A stretch of DNA of 64,000 nt from JADKAV01 sp963704075 (GTDB taxonomy: Bacteria; Actinomycetota; Actinomycetes; S36-B12; UBA10799): contig CAVPGV010000013.1 of assembly GCA_963704075.1 (NCBI GenBank), positions 1 to 64,000 of the forward strand, given 5' to 3'. A model generated the notes under the pieces. The model did not search any database and was not told the DNA's origin. It saw only the letters and a program-made list of their open reading frames with translations. How positions within the stretch are numbered: the stretch's first letter is position 1; each line of letters begins with the position of its first letter. Both the position numbers and the translations under genes were made by a program. Below are positions 43,418 to 53,244 of this stretch, in pieces.

Positions 43418-44670
43418 GCCTGCTGCAAGCACCTCGGGGTGTGCCGGAGTACCTGCCCGGCGTCTCCGCGGATTTCCTGGCCGTGCGCAACACTCTGGGT
43501 CGCGCCGCGGAACTCGGTGGGTACGGCTACATCGAACTGCCGGTCTTCGAGGACACCGCGGTGTTCGTGCGGGGGGTGGGGGAGTCCACCGACGTGGTGA
43601 GCAAGGAGATGTACACGTTCACCGACCGCGGTGATCGGTCGCTGTCATTGCGCCCGGAAGGAACGGCAGGCGTGATGCGTTCGGTGCTGGAGAACGGCCT
43701 GCACCGGGGGAGCCTACCGGTCAAACTCTGGTACGCCGGTCCGTTCTTCCGCGCCGAGCGCCCCCAGCAGGGTCGCTACCGGCAACTGCAGCAGGTGGGG
43801 GTCGAGGCGATCGGGATCGACGATCCGCTCCTGGACGCCGAGGTCATCGCCATCGCCGACGAGGGCTATCGGAGGTTGGGTCTGCGGGGATACCAGTTGT
43901 ACATCTCCTCGATCGGCTGCCGGACGTGCCGGCCCGGCTACCGCGCGGCGCTGCAGGAGTTCCTGGCCGGTCTGCCATTGGATGAGCCGACGGCCGAGCG
44001 CGCCCGGCTCAATCCTCTGCGCGTCCTGGACGACAAACGCCCGGACGTCCAGCGCTTGCTCGAGGGCGCGCCCCTGCCGCCAGATCACCTGTGCGACGAC
44101 TGCCGGGAGCACTTCTCGCGGGTCCAACAGGCACTGACTGCGCTCGGGGTGCGGTTCACCCTGAACCCGCGGCTGGTGCGCGGCCTGGACTACTACACCC
44201 GCACCACCTTCGAGTTCGACCACCCCGCGCTGGGTGCCCAGTCGGGTATCGGCGGTGGAGGCCGTTACGACGGCCTGATGGAGTCCCTCGGCGGACCGGA
44301 CATGTCCGGGATCGGCTTCGGCCTGGGCACCGACCGCACACTGCTCGCCTGCCAGGCCGAGGGTCTGCACCCCGGAGACGTCAGCGCGGTCGACGTGTTC
44401 CTGGTGCCCGTCGGAGAGGCAGCCCGCGATGCTGCCTCTCGGCTGGCAGGCCGGATGCGCGCCGACGGCGTCCGCGTGGATATGGCGTTCGGTGGCCGCG
44501 GGATGAAGGGCTCGATGAAAGCCGCCGACAAGTCCGGCGCCCGATGGGCCATCATCATCGGGGACAAGGAACTGGCCGAAGGCACGGTGCAGATCAAGCA
44601 CCTGGAATCCGGCTCCCAACACAGCGTGCCCGCCGACGAGGTCGTTGGCGCGATATTGACAGGAGAATGA
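43414..44670 (+). CDS. hisS: Histidyl-tRNA synthetase
   Basis: Class II synthetase of 418 residues. Motif 2: 'WYAGPFFRAERPQQGRYR'. Histidine-binding loop: 'LVRGLDYYTRTTFEF'. Motif 3: 'GIGFGLGTDRTLL'. C-terminal anticodon-binding domain: 'VDVFLVPVGEAARDAASRL'. GTG 43414 overlaps the preceding stop, and aspS begins 1 nt after the hisS stop. The pair hisS-aspS is standard in actinobacteria. Confidence 0.96.
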   Translation: MSLLQAPRGVPEYLPGVSADFLAVRNTLGRAAELGGYGYIELPVFEDTAVFVRGVGESTDVVSKEMYTFTDRGDRSLSLRPEGTAGVMRSVLENGLHRGSLPVKLWYAGPFFRAERPQQGRYRQLQQVGVEAIGIDDPLLDAEVIAIADEGYRRLGLRGYQLYISSIGCRTCRPGYRAALQEFLAGLPLDEPTAERARLNPLRVLDDKRPDVQRLLEGAPLPPDHLCDDCREHFSRVQQALTALGVRFTLNPRLVRGLDYYTRTTFEFDHPALGAQSGIGGGGRYDGLMESLGGPDMSGIGFGLGTDRTLLACQAEGLHPGDVSAVDVFLVPVGEAARDAASRLAGRMRADGVRVDMAFGGRGMKGSMKAADKSGARWAIIIGDKELAEGTVQIKHLESGSQHSVPADEVVGAILTGE

Positions 44671-44671
44671 C

Positions 44672-46421
44672 GTGAGAAGAACCCATGCCGGAAGCCTGCG
44701 CGCATCCGACGCCGACCGGCAGGTGACGTTGTCCGGGTGGGTCGGCCGCCGGCGCGATCACGGCGGGGTGGCGTTCCTCGATCTTCGCGACGCCTCCGGA
44801 GTCGTTCAGGTGGTCCTCCACGACGAGGCTGCGCACGATCTGCGGTCCGAGTACTGCATCACTGTCACGGGCACGGTTCGGGTGCGCCCAGCGGGCAACG
44901 AGAACCCAGAACTTCCCACCGGGGAGGTCGAGGTCGTCGCGGAATCGGTCGAGATCCTGTCGCCGGCGGCACCGCTGCCATTCCCGATCGACGAGCACGT
45001 CGAAGTCGGCGAGGACACGCGGCTGCGACACCGGTACCTCGACCTGCGGCGTCCCGGGCAGGCGAACGCACTGCGCATGCGCTCGAAGGTCAACCAGCTC
45101 GCCCGCGACGTGCTGCTCGAGCGGGACTTCGTGGAGGTCGAGACGCCGACGCTGACCCGGTCGACGCCCGAAGGAGCCCGGGACTTCCTGGTGCCCGTCC
45201 GGCTGCAGCCGGGCCACTGGTACGCCCTGCCGCAGTCGCCCCAACTCTTCAAGCAGTTGCTCATGGTGGCCGGACTGGAGCGCTACTTCCAGATCGCCCG
45301 CTGCTATCGCGACGAGGATTTCCGCGCAGACCGGCAGCCTGAGTTCACGCAGCTGGACATCGAGATGTCCTTCGTGGAGCAGGAGGATGTGATCGAGGTC
45401 GGTGAGGCCGTGATCCGTTCGCTGTGGAAGGGGATCCTCGGCCACGACATCGGGTCGATTCCGCATATGACGTATGACGAGGCGATGCGGCGCTACGGCT
45501 CCGACAAGCCGGACCTGCGCTTCGATCTGGAACTGACCGAGTTGACCGAGTACTTCGGGCAGACCCCGTTCCGGGTCTTCCAGGCGCCGTACGTCGGCGC
45601 CATCGTGATGCCCGGCGGCGGCAGTCAGGCACGCAGAGCGTTCGACGCCTGGCAGGAGTGGGCCAAGCAGCGCGGCGCCAAGGGGCTGGCCTACGTGACC
45701 GTCGCCGAGGACGGATCGTTGGGCGGTCCGGTGGCCAAGAACATCTCGGAGGCCGAACGCGATGGCCTGGTGGCGGCCACTGGTGCGAACCCGGGGGACT
45801 GCATCTTCTTCGCGGCCGGCAAGCCCGGCAGACGCCCGCGGCCTGCTCGCGGCGACCCGTGACGAGATTGCCCGGCGGCTGGGTTTGATCGACGAGTCCC
45901 AGTGGTCGTTCGTGTGGATCGTGGACGCCCCGATGTTCGAGGAGGTCGACCTGGACGACGGGTCGGTCGCCTGGACGGCGGTGCACCACCCCTTCACCTC
46001 GCCGAACGCCGAGTCGCTGGACACGTTCGACACCGACCCGGGTTCGGCTCTCGCCTGGGCCTACGACCTGGTGTGCAACGGCAACGAGATCGGCGGGGGA
46101 TCCATCCGTATCCACTCCCGAGACGTGCAGCAGCGCGCTTTCGCCGTGTTGGGCATCGATGACAGCGAGGCGCAGGAGAAGTTCGGCTTCCTGCTCGAGG
46201 CGTTCAAGTACGGACCACCACCGCATGGCGGGATCGCGTTCGGGTGGGACCGCATCGTGATGCTGCTTGCCGGGGCGAACTCTTTGCGCGACGTGATCGC
46301 CTTCCCGAAGACCGGTGCCGGTCAGGATCCGTTGACGGGGGCGCCCACGCCCATCACCGCGGCCCAGCGTGACGAGGCAGGGGTCGACTTCGTGCCCGAG
46401 GACGAACCCGAAACGGAATAA
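44672..46421 (+). CDS. aspS: Aspartyl-tRNA synthetase; one frameshift near 45826
   Basis: Class II synthetase of about 582 residues. An N-terminal OB fold ('TLSGWVGRRRDHGGVAFLDL') comes first. Motif 2 follows with 'RCYRDEDFRADRQPEFTQLD', then the bacterial GAD insert. After a +1 shift near 45821-45832 come 'ADARGLLAATRDEIARRLGL' and motif 3 'GIAFGWDRIVMLLAG'. One extra G in 'aagcccggcagac' explains the change. aspS is essential, so this is almost surely a sequence error. GTG 44672 has AGGAG 6 nt upstream. Confidence 0.95.
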
Positions 46422-46425
46422 CCGG

Positions 46426-47718
46426 ATGGATCTGTTCGACCAGAACGCCCCGGCACAGCCGTTGGCCGCCCGGGTCCGGCCGGCCGGGGTGGACGAGGTC
46501 ATCGGGCAGTCGCACCTGTTGGGGCCGACGTCGCCGTTGCGGGCGCTGCTCAGCGATCCGGACGCCGCCACCAGTGTGATCCTCTGGGGGCCGCCGGGGA
46601 CCGGGAAGACCACGTTGGCCAGACTCGCCGCGGAGGTGTCCGGCCGACGCTTCGTCGCATTGGCGGCAGTCAGTGCCGGGGTGAAGGACGTCCGGGCGGC
46701 GATCGAACAGGCACGTGAGATCGGGCGCACGCGCGGCGAGCGGACGATCCTGTTCATCGATGAGGTCCACCGCTTCTCCAAGACGCAGCAGGATGTCCTG
46801 TTGCCGGCGGTGGAGCACGGCTGGATCACCCTGATCGCGGCCACCACCGAGAACCCGAGCATGAGCCTGGTCAGCCCGCTGCTGTCGCGGTCGATGCTGC
46901 TGGTGCTGTCCGCCCTCACCGATGACGAGGTCCGAGCGGTCATCGCCCGTGCGTTGGCACATCCTGACGGTCTCCCGGACGTCACGATCGACGACGAAGC
47001 CACCGATCTGATCGTCCGGTTCGCCGGCGGGGACGCTCGACGGGCGCTGACCGCTCTGGAGGCTGCCGCAGGGCCCGGACACGAGATCACCGGCGAGGTG
47101 GTCAGGGCGATCATCCCGCAGGTGGCGAATCGCTACGACCGCGACGGCGACATGCACTACGACATCACCAGCGCGCTGATCAAGAGCGTGCGGGGAAGCG
47201 ACGTCGATGCCGCCCTGCACTATCTGGCCCGGCTGGTCGACGGCGGTGAGGACCCGCGCTTCATCGCCCGCCGCCTGGTGATCCTGGCCAGCGAGGACAT
47301 CGGGCTTGCCGACCCCTCGGCACTGCCACTGGCCATCGCGGGTCTGCAGGCCGTGCAGCTCATCGGCTGGCCCGAAGCACGCATCACGCTGGGTCATGTG
47401 GTGATCCACCTGTCGTTGAGCCCGAAGAGCAACGCCGCCTATGTGGCCATCAACGAGGCGCTGGAGGATGTTCGATCGGGTCGGGTTTCGCCGGTTCCCG
47501 CCATGCTCCGCGATGCCAGTCTGAAGTCCTCGCGGGCGACGGGAGCTGGCCGCGGGTATCGCTATCCGCACGACGAGGGCGGTTTCGTGCCGGTGCGGTA
47601 CGTGGAGGACCCGATTCTGGACCGCACCTACTACCGGCCCACCCAGCACGGGACGGAGGCGCGGGCGGCCGCGGCACTGCAGCGGCTGCGCGACGCGGTG
47701 CGCGATTCCGACGGTTGA
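46426..47718 (+). CDS. rarA: Replication-associated recombination protein A (RarA/MgsA AAA+ ATPase)
   Basis: Clamp-loader-like AAA+ ATPase of 430 residues acting at stalled replication forks. Walker A 'WGPPGTGKTTLAR', Walker B 'ILFIDEVHRFSKTQQD', sensor 1 'IAATTENPSM', and the C-terminal MgsA domain 'EDIGLADPSALPLAI' and 'YPHDEGGFVPVRYV'. The ATG is 4 nt after the aspS stop and has no separate promoter visible. The unit ends at a long palindrome (47741-47779). Confidence 0.96.
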   Translation: MDLFDQNAPAQPLAARVRPAGVDEVIGQSHLLGPTSPLRALLSDPDAATSVILWGPPGTGKTTLARLAAEVSGRRFVALAAVSAGVKDVRAAIEQAREIGRTRGERTILFIDEVHRFSKTQQDVLLPAVEHGWITLIAATTENPSMSLVSPLLSRSMLLVLSALTDDEVRAVIARALAHPDGLPDVTIDDEATDLIVRFAGGDARRALTALEAAAGPGHEITGEVVRAIIPQVANRYDRDGDMHYDITSALIKSVRGSDVDAALHYLARLVDGGEDPRFIARRLVILASEDIGLADPSALPLAIAGLQAVQLIGWPEARITLGHVVIHLSLSPKSNAAYVAINEALEDVRSGRVSPVPAMLRDASLKSSRATGAGRGYRYPHDEGGFVPVRYVEDPILDRTYYRPTQHGTEARAAAALQRLRDAVRDSDG

Positions 47719-47740
47719 CTGGTTCCGCGCCATCCGAAGG

Positions 47741-47779
47741 TTGAATGAGATGGACCACTGAGTGGTCGGTTTCATTCAA
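47741..47779. terminator. 39-nt near-perfect palindrome after rarA
   Basis: TTGAATGA (47741-47748) pairs with TCATTCAA (47772-47779), and GACCAC (47753-47758) pairs with GTGGTC (47762-47767) around a TGA loop. The 4 nt between arms pair by G-U or A-U except one G-G. In RNA this is an 18-bp stem with a 3-nt loop. It lies 22 nt after the rarA stop and about 30 nt before the next -10, so it may terminate rarA or act as an operator. Confidence 0.6.
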
Positions 47780-47808
47780 GCTTCCGGCCGATCGCCCGAA
47801 CTGCTGCG

Positions 47809-47814
47809 TACACT
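47809..47814 (+). promoter_or_regulatory. -10 element of a leaderless promoter (small membrane protein)
   Basis: TACACT, 6 nt, then GTG at 47821. Confidence 0.6.
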
Positions 47815-47820
47815 GTCCGG

Positions 47821-48138
47821 GTGAGTCGACTCTTCTGGATGGGCGTTGGCGCCGCCGGCGGCATCGTTGCGTACCGCAAGGGGACCAATGCCGTCAACGG
47901 CGTCCGCGAGCGCAGTTTCCGGGAGAACTTGAGCAAGGTGGCCCAGACCGCTTCCAGCGTCGCCGCCTCGGCGCGCTACCTCGCCACCCTCGTGTCCGAT
48001 GAGCCGGACGCGAATGTGGTGGACATCCGCAAGGTGGCCCGGCCAGACCTCCGTCGGGCACCTGCCGCCCCTGACATCCGCCCGGCAACCCTGGGGACCA
48101 TGGACGCCCGGCGAGCTCCCGGAACCGCCCGCGAGTAG
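47821..48138 (+). CDS. Small conserved actinobacterial membrane protein (DUF6167-like)
   Basis: Protein of 105 residues with one N-terminal hydrophobic stretch ('LFWMGVGAAGGIVAY') followed by an amphipathic helix rich in Ser and Ala and a Pro/Arg/Ala tail. Small proteins of this form are encoded just upstream of alaS in many actinomycetes, often with a DUF948 gene, which is missing here. Family assignment rests on position and general shape; function unknown. Confidence 0.65.
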   Translation: MSRLFWMGVGAAGGIVAYRKGTNAVNGVRERSFRENLSKVAQTASSVAASARYLATLVSDEPDANVVDIRKVARPDLRRAPAAPDIRPATLGTMDARRAPGTARE

Positions 48139-48155
48139 CACGTCCGGACGGCAAC

Positions 48156-48161
48156 TAGGCT
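48156..48161 (+). promoter_or_regulatory. -10 element of a leaderless promoter (alaS)
   Basis: TAGGCT, 7 nt, then ATG at 48169. Confidence 0.65.
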
Positions 48162-48168
48162 TGCCCCC

Positions 48169-50841
48169 ATGGAGTCAGCCGAAATCCGACGTCGGTTCCT
48201 CGCGTTCTTCGAAGAGCGCGGTCACACCGTGGTGCCTAGCGCCTCGTTGCTGCTCAACGACCCCACCCTGCTGTTCGTCAACGCAGGGATGGTGCCGTTC
48301 AAGCCGTACTTCCTCGGTGAGGCGGTGCCGCCTTACCAGCGGGCGGCCAGCGTCCAGAAGGTCGTGCGCACACTCGACATCGAAGAGGTCGGCAAGACGA
48401 CCCGGCACGCATCGTTCTTCCAGATGTGCGGCAACTTCTCGTTCGGTGACTACTTCAAGGAACTCGCGATCCCGATGGCCTGGGACCTGCTCACCAAACC
48501 TGTCCACGAGGGGGGCTACGGCTTCCCCGAGGACAAACTGTGGGTCACCGTCTACGAGGACGACGATGAGGCCGCCCGCCTGTGGCAGGAGATCGTCGGA
48601 CTGCCCGCCGAACGCATCCAGCGCCGAGGGATGGTCGACAACTTCTGGTCGATGGGTGTGCCCGGCCCGTGCGGGCCCTGTAGTGAGATCTACTACGACC
48701 GCGGGCCTGAGTACGGCCGCGAAGGCGGTCCGGTGGTCGACGAGGAGCGCTACCTCGAGGTGTGGAATCTGGTGTTCATGCAGTTCGAACGTGGGGAGGG
48801 CCCCGGCAAGGAGGGTTTCCCGATCCTCGGTGAGCTGCCGAACAAGAGCATCGACACCGGCCTGGGCCTCGAGCGGATGGCCGCGATCCTGCAGGGTGTC
48901 GACAACATCTACGAGATCGACACGACCCGTCAGACCATCGACACCGCGGTGCGGATCACGGGGCGTCCCTATGGCCGCGACCACGCCGACGACGTCGCCC
49001 TGCGGGTCGTGGCCGATCACTCCCGCACGTGTGCGTTCCTGATCTCCGATGGGGTGCTGCCCGGCAATGAGGGGCGCGGCTACGTCCTGCGGCGGCTTCT
49101 GCGCCGGGTGGTGTTCAACATGCGCCTGCTCGGAGCCCACGAACCCACTATGGGCGAGCTGATCGGCAGTGTGATCACCTCGATGTCGCCGCAGTACCCG
49201 AGTCTGCTGTCCGACGCCGGTCGGATCACGACCATCGCCGTGTCCGAGGAGGAAGCCTTCCGGCAGACCCTGCGCAGCGGCACCACGGTCTTCGACAATG
49301 CGGTGGCCGCCACCAAGTCCCGGGGCACCACAACGCTGTCTGGGGCGGACGCCTTCGCCTTGCACGACACGTACGGCTTTCCCATCGACTTGACGCTCGA
49401 ACTGGCCGCCGAACAGGGCCTGCAGGTGGACCGCGACGGCTTCGCCGAGCTCATGACCGAGCAGCGTCAACGAGCCAAGGCCGATGCCGTCGCCCGGAAG
49501 GCCGGCGTCACACCACTGACGGCCTACCGCGAGGTCATGGAAGCCGCCGGGCAGACCGAGTTCACCGGTTACGACCAGTGGGAGTCCGAGGCCCGGGTGA
49601 AGGGTCTCCTGCGCGATGGCGAGACCGTCACATCCGCGGCAGCGGGACAGACGGTGGAAGTCGTCCTGGACCGCAGTCCCTTCTATGCCGAAGCGGGTGG
49701 GCAACTCGGCGATCACGGCACCATCCGCCTCGACGACGGAACCCTGCTGCACGTGGACGACGTCCAGATGCCGGTGCCCGGACTGTGGGTACATCGCGCC
49801 CGCGTGCTCGAGGGCGAGGCTGCGGTGGGCGCGCCGGCGGTCGGGATCGTCGACGTTGAACGACGTCGGGCCATCTCCCGGGCGCACACGGCCACGCACA
49901 TGATCCACAAGACGTTCCGCGAGATGCTGGGCGACACGGCCACCCAGATGGGCTCGGAGAACGCGCCCGGCCGGTTGCGCTTCGACTTCCCGTACCCGAA
50001 GGCGGTGCCGGACTCCGTGCTGCGCGACGCCGAGGAGCGGGTGAACACCTTGCTGCTGGAGGACATGACCGTCTCGGCGCGCTGGATGACCCAGCCCGAG
50101 GCCCTCGAGATGGGCGCCATGGCCCTGTTCGGGGAGAAGTACGGTGACCGCGTCCGGGTGGTCTCCGTCGGTGACTGGGCGCATGAATTGTGCGGCGGCA
50201 CCCACGCCCACCGGTCGGGTCAACTCGGCGTCGTGTCCTTCATCTCGGAGGGCTCGATCGGCTCCGGCGTGCGTCGGGTCGAGGCCCTCGTCGGATCTGA
50301 CGCGTACTCGTATCTGGCCCGCGAACACCTTCTCGTCTCCGCGTTGAGCACCATGCTCAAGACGCCACGGGAGGACCTCGTCGACCGGGTGGGCAGCACG
50401 GTGGAGAAGCTCAAGAACGCCGAACGGGAACTCGCCCGGCTCAAGCAGCAGACGATGATGAGCAACATCGATGCGATCATCGGCGAAGGCCAGCAGATCG
50501 GGTCGTTCCAGGTCTGGACCCTGCGGGCACCGGAGGGAACCGACGCCAAGCAACTGCGCGAGATCGCGTTGACCGGCATCCGCAAAGCGCCCACAGACCT
50601 GCCCGCGGCAGTCCTGGCGTCGGCCGTGGTGGACGCCCGGGTGTCGCTGATCGCGACCGTCAATCAAGCTGCGCAGGAGCGCGGGCTGTTCGCCAACGAC
50701 CTGCTCAACAGCGCGCTGCCCAGCGTGGAGGGTCGCGGCGGGGGCAAGAAGGATGCCGCTCAAGGGGGAGGGGCGAAGCCGGAGGGCATCCCGTCGGCGT
50801 TCGCCTCCGCGGAAGCGTTCGTGCGGGGACTGCCGGCCTAG
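48169..50841 (+). CDS. alaS: Alanyl-tRNA synthetase
   Basis: Charges tRNA-Ala. The protein has 890 residues, the full family length, with no frameshift. The N-terminal class II core begins 'MESAEIRRRFLAFFEERGHT'. The editing site has 'AHTATHMIHKTFREMLG' and 'HELCGGTHAHRSGQLG', which supply the zinc-type His/Cys set. The C-Ala domain ends in a Gly-rich 'EGRGGGKKDAAQGGGAKPEG' patch. A leaderless ATG starts it. ruvX, mltG and aroE follow with overlapping ends. Confidence 0.97.
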   Translation: MESAEIRRRFLAFFEERGHTVVPSASLLLNDPTLLFVNAGMVPFKPYFLGEAVPPYQRAASVQKVVRTLDIEEVGKTTRHASFFQMCGNFSFGDYFKELAIPMAWDLLTKPVHEGGYGFPEDKLWVTVYEDDDEAARLWQEIVGLPAERIQRRGMVDNFWSMGVPGPCGPCSEIYYDRGPEYGREGGPVVDEERYLEVWNLVFMQFERGEGPGKEGFPILGELPNKSIDTGLGLERMAAILQGVDNIYEIDTTRQTIDTAVRITGRPYGRDHADDVALRVVADHSRTCAFLISDGVLPGNEGRGYVLRRLLRRVVFNMRLLGAHEPTMGELIGSVITSMSPQYPSLLSDAGRITTIAVSEEEAFRQTLRSGTTVFDNAVAATKSRGTTTLSGADAFALHDTYGFPIDLTLELAAEQGLQVDRDGFAELMTEQRQRAKADAVARKAGVTPLTAYREVMEAAGQTEFTGYDQWESEARVKGLLRDGETVTSAAAGQTVEVVLDRSPFYAEAGGQLGDHGTIRLDDGTLLHVDDVQMPVPGLWVHRARVLEGEAAVGAPAVGIVDVERRRAISRAHTATHMIHKTFREMLGDTATQMGSENAPGRLRFDFPYPKAVPDSVLRDAEERVNTLLLEDMTVSARWMTQPEALEMGAMALFGEKYGDRVRVVSVGDWAHELCGGTHAHRSGQLGVVSFISEGSIGSGVRRVEALVGSDAYSYLAREHLLVSALSTMLKTPREDLVDRVGSTVEKLKNAERELARLKQQTMMSNIDAIIGEGQQIGSFQVWTLRAPEGTDAKQLREIALTGIRKAPTDLPAAVLASAVVDARVSLIATVNQAAQERGLFANDLLNSALPSVEGRGGGKKDAAQGGGAKPEGIPSAFASAEAFVRGLPA

Positions 50842-51296
50842 TGCGCCCGGGAGTTCGGGTGTGCGTCGACGTCGGCTCGGTACGGATCGGAGTCGCCCGC
50901 AGCGACGCGTCGGGGACCCTGGCCGTTCCCGAACGCACCTTGGACGCACGTGGTAAGTGGCTGGACGAGCTCGTCGCCATTGTGCGGGATTACGAGGCGC
51001 TGGAGGTCTTGGTCGGCCTGCCCGTCTCATTGGACGGCCGCGAGCATGCCGCCGCGGAGCGCGTGCGGCAGGTGGCCGCCGACATCGCTGCGGCGGTTCC
51101 GGATGTACCACTACGCCTGATCGATGAGAGGCTCACCACGTCCACCGCCCAGATGCAATTGCGTGAGGCCGGACTGTCCCAGCGCAAGGGTCGGTCGGTA
51201 GTTGATCAAGCGGCGGCTGTCATCATGTTGCAGAATACGCTGGACGCTGAACGTGCCACGGGTAGGATCCCGGGGACGCTGACGAACGGACACTGA
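50841..51296 (+). CDS. ruvX: Putative pre-16S rRNA nuclease / Holliday junction resolvase-like RuvX (YqgF)
   Basis: RNase H-fold protein of 151 residues. 'VCVDVGSVRIGVARSDASG' holds the first catalytic Asp, 'VLVGLPVSLDGREHAAAERV' the middle block, and 'VDQAAAVIMLQNTLD' the last Asp. In Escherichia coli YqgF processes the 5' end of 16S rRNA. GTG 50841 overlaps the last base of alaS. The alaS-ruvX-mltG-aroE order is universal in actinobacteria. Confidence 0.95.
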   Translation: MRPGVRVCVDVGSVRIGVARSDASGTLAVPERTLDARGKWLDELVAIVRDYEALEVLVGLPVSLDGREHAAAERVRQVAADIAAAVPDVPLRLIDERLTTSTAQMQLREAGLSQRKGRSVVDQAAAVIMLQNTLDAERATGRIPGTLTNGH

Positions 51297-52393
51297 TGAG
51301 CGAACTCGGCTTGCACATGGAGGTCGAACCTCCGCATCGCCCGGACCCCGAGAAACGGGGCCGGGGGCCGCTGATCGCAGCATTGGTGATCTTCGTCCTC
51401 GTGCTTCTGGCGATCGGCGCCTTCTTCTTCAGGGACCAGGTGCTCGGTGCGGCCGCCGACGACTACGCGGGGTCGGGCGGCGACGAGGTGATCGTGCAGG
51501 TGCAAGAGGGGCAGACCCTGTCGGACATCGGCGCGACTCTCAAGGAGAAGGGAGTGGTGGCCAGTGCTCAGTCCTTCATCACCGCCGCCAGCGCCAACGA
51601 GCAGTCCCAGTCGATCGGTCCGGGCTACTACCGGCTCGCTGAACGGATGAGTGGCCAGGCTGCCCTTGATGCCATGCTGGACCCGGCGAATCTCGTCGTA
51701 TCACGGGTAGTCATTCCAGAGGGTCTGCGTGAGGACCAGGTCGTGAAACGACTGGCCGCCGCAACGGACATCTCAGCGGCCAAGTTCAACCGGGCCATCA
51801 GGAATGCCGACGAACTCGGGCTTCCCAAGTTCGCCAAGGGCAATGCGGAGGGGTTCCTATTCCCTGCCACCTACGAGTTTCCACCGGGGTCCAGTGCCCG
51901 CGACATCGTCGGCGCGATGATCACGCGGTTCAACGAGGCGGCGGACTCACTGAACTTCGTGAAGGCGTCGAAGAAGACCGGTTACTCGCCCCACGAGGTC
52001 ATGGTGATCGCGAGCCTCGTGCAGGCCGAGGGGCATCCCGACGACTACGGGATGGTCTCCCGAGTCATCTACAACCGCTTGGCCGCGGGCATGCCGCTGC
52101 AACTTGACGCCACTGTGAACTACGTCCTGAAGAAGTCCGAGATCAACCTCTCGCCCGACCAGATCGCCACGTCGTCGCCCTACAACACCTACGAGAACAC
52201 TGGTCTGCCGCCCACACCGATCAACCAGCCAGGTGAAGCGGCCATGCAAGCGGCGCTGACCCCGGATGAAGGGGACTGGGTGTACTTCGTGTCGGTGAAC
52301 CCGGATACCGGCGAAACGAAATTCACCGCCGACTACGACGAGTTCTTGAAGTTCAAGGCCGAGTTCGAGAGATACGTGGCGGAGAACCAGTGA
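51296..52393 (+). CDS. mltG: Endolytic murein transglycosylase MltG (YceG)
   Basis: Membrane-anchored lytic transglycosylase of 365 residues that cuts nascent glycan strands. A cytoplasmic start, one helix ('PLIAALVIFVLVLLAIGAFF'), a LysM-like subdomain ('VQEGQTLSDIGATLKEKGVV') and the YceG catalytic domain are visible. The catalytic Glu is in 'ASLVQAEGHPDDYGMVSRVI', and the family block 'LQLDATVNYVL' follows. Overlaps ruvX by ATGA and aroE by GTGA. Confidence 0.95.
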   Translation: MSELGLHMEVEPPHRPDPEKRGRGPLIAALVIFVLVLLAIGAFFFRDQVLGAAADDYAGSGGDEVIVQVQEGQTLSDIGATLKEKGVVASAQSFITAASANEQSQSIGPGYYRLAERMSGQAALDAMLDPANLVVSRVVIPEGLREDQVVKRLAAATDISAAKFNRAIRNADELGLPKFAKGNAEGFLFPATYEFPPGSSARDIVGAMITRFNEAADSLNFVKASKKTGYSPHEVMVIASLVQAEGHPDDYGMVSRVIYNRLAAGMPLQLDATVNYVLKKSEINLSPDQIATSSPYNTYENTGLPPTPINQPGEAAMQAALTPDEGDWVYFVSVNPDTGETKFTADYDEFLKFKAEFERYVAENQ

Positions 52394-53193
52394 CCCGACG
52401 GGCTGCGGTGGTCGGGTCCCCGATCGCGCACAGCCTGTCGCCGGCGTTGCACCGGGCGGCCTATCAAGCGTTGGGCCTGGATTGGACATACGACCGCCAC
52501 GAGGTTGTCGCCGAGGACCTCCCGTCTTTCGTCGACGGACTCGACGACTCGTGGGCGGGTCTCTCGCTGACGATGCCGTTGAAGCAGGCAGTCCTGCGAC
52601 TGGCGCAGGAGGTCAGTTGGACCGCGCGGGTGACGAACTCGGCGAACACCCTTCTGTTGCCGCAACGACAGGCCTTCAACACTGATGTCGAGGGCGTCGC
52701 AACGGCCCTGCGGCGGGCTGGCTTCTCCCACCATGGGGGATTCGACGCGACCGTCGTCGGGGCCGGTGCCACCGCACGGTCCGCGGCGGCCGCAGTCCAG
52801 CAACTGGGCGCTGCTCGGGTGGACGTTCTCGCCCGGCGCCCGGAACGGGCTGGTGAAATGCGCGAGACCGCTGAGTTGATCGGAATCGAACTGCACGTGC
52901 ACCGGTGGGGAGAGCCGGCATATCTGCGGGCACCGCTGGTGGTCTCGACGGTACCGGCCGGGGCGGCCGACACCCTGGTACCTGACCTTCCCGCGGAACC
53001 CGGCTGGCTTCTGGACGTTGTGTACTATCCGTGGCCCACCGCTCTGGCGGGTTCGTGGCAGGCCAAAGGCGGCAGGATCGTCTCAGGCCGCGAAATGCTG
53101 CTGGCCCAGGCCGAACGGCAAGTTGAACTCATGACAGGTCTGCCCGCTCCGACAGCGGCCATGCGGGCGGCGCTGCCCACAACGCACGTCTAG
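52390..53193 (+). CDS. aroE: Shikimate dehydrogenase (NADP+)
   Basis: Reduces 3-dehydroshikimate in aromatic amino acid synthesis. The protein has 267 residues. Shikimate-binding 'VVGSPIAHSLSPALHRAAY', the catalytic Lys in 'LTMPLKQAVL', 'NSANTLL' and 'FNTDVEGV' are present, followed by the nucleotide loop 'VVGAGATARSAAAAVQ'. GTG 52390 overlaps the mltG stop. It is the last housekeeping gene before the type IV pilus cluster. Confidence 0.94.
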   Translation: MTRRAAVVGSPIAHSLSPALHRAAYQALGLDWTYDRHEVVAEDLPSFVDGLDDSWAGLSLTMPLKQAVLRLAQEVSWTARVTNSANTLLLPQRQAFNTDVEGVATALRRAGFSHHGGFDATVVGAGATARSAAAAVQQLGAARVDVLARRPERAGEMRETAELIGIELHVHRWGEPAYLRAPLVVSTVPAGAADTLVPDLPAEPGWLLDVVYYPWPTALAGSWQAKGGRIVSGREMLLAQAERQVELMTGLPAPTAAMRAALPTTHV

Positions 53194-53244
53194 GTGCGCC
53201 GATCGGCCATACTCGGTATCAGTCGAGGTGAAAGGACCCCGTTG

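Noticed and set aside
48175..51111. A 978-codon open frame antisense to alaS
   Set aside because: It lies opposite a perfectly conserved alaS/ruvX; long antisense frames are expected in GC-rich coding DNA, and its translation is Arg/His/Gly-rich with no domain.
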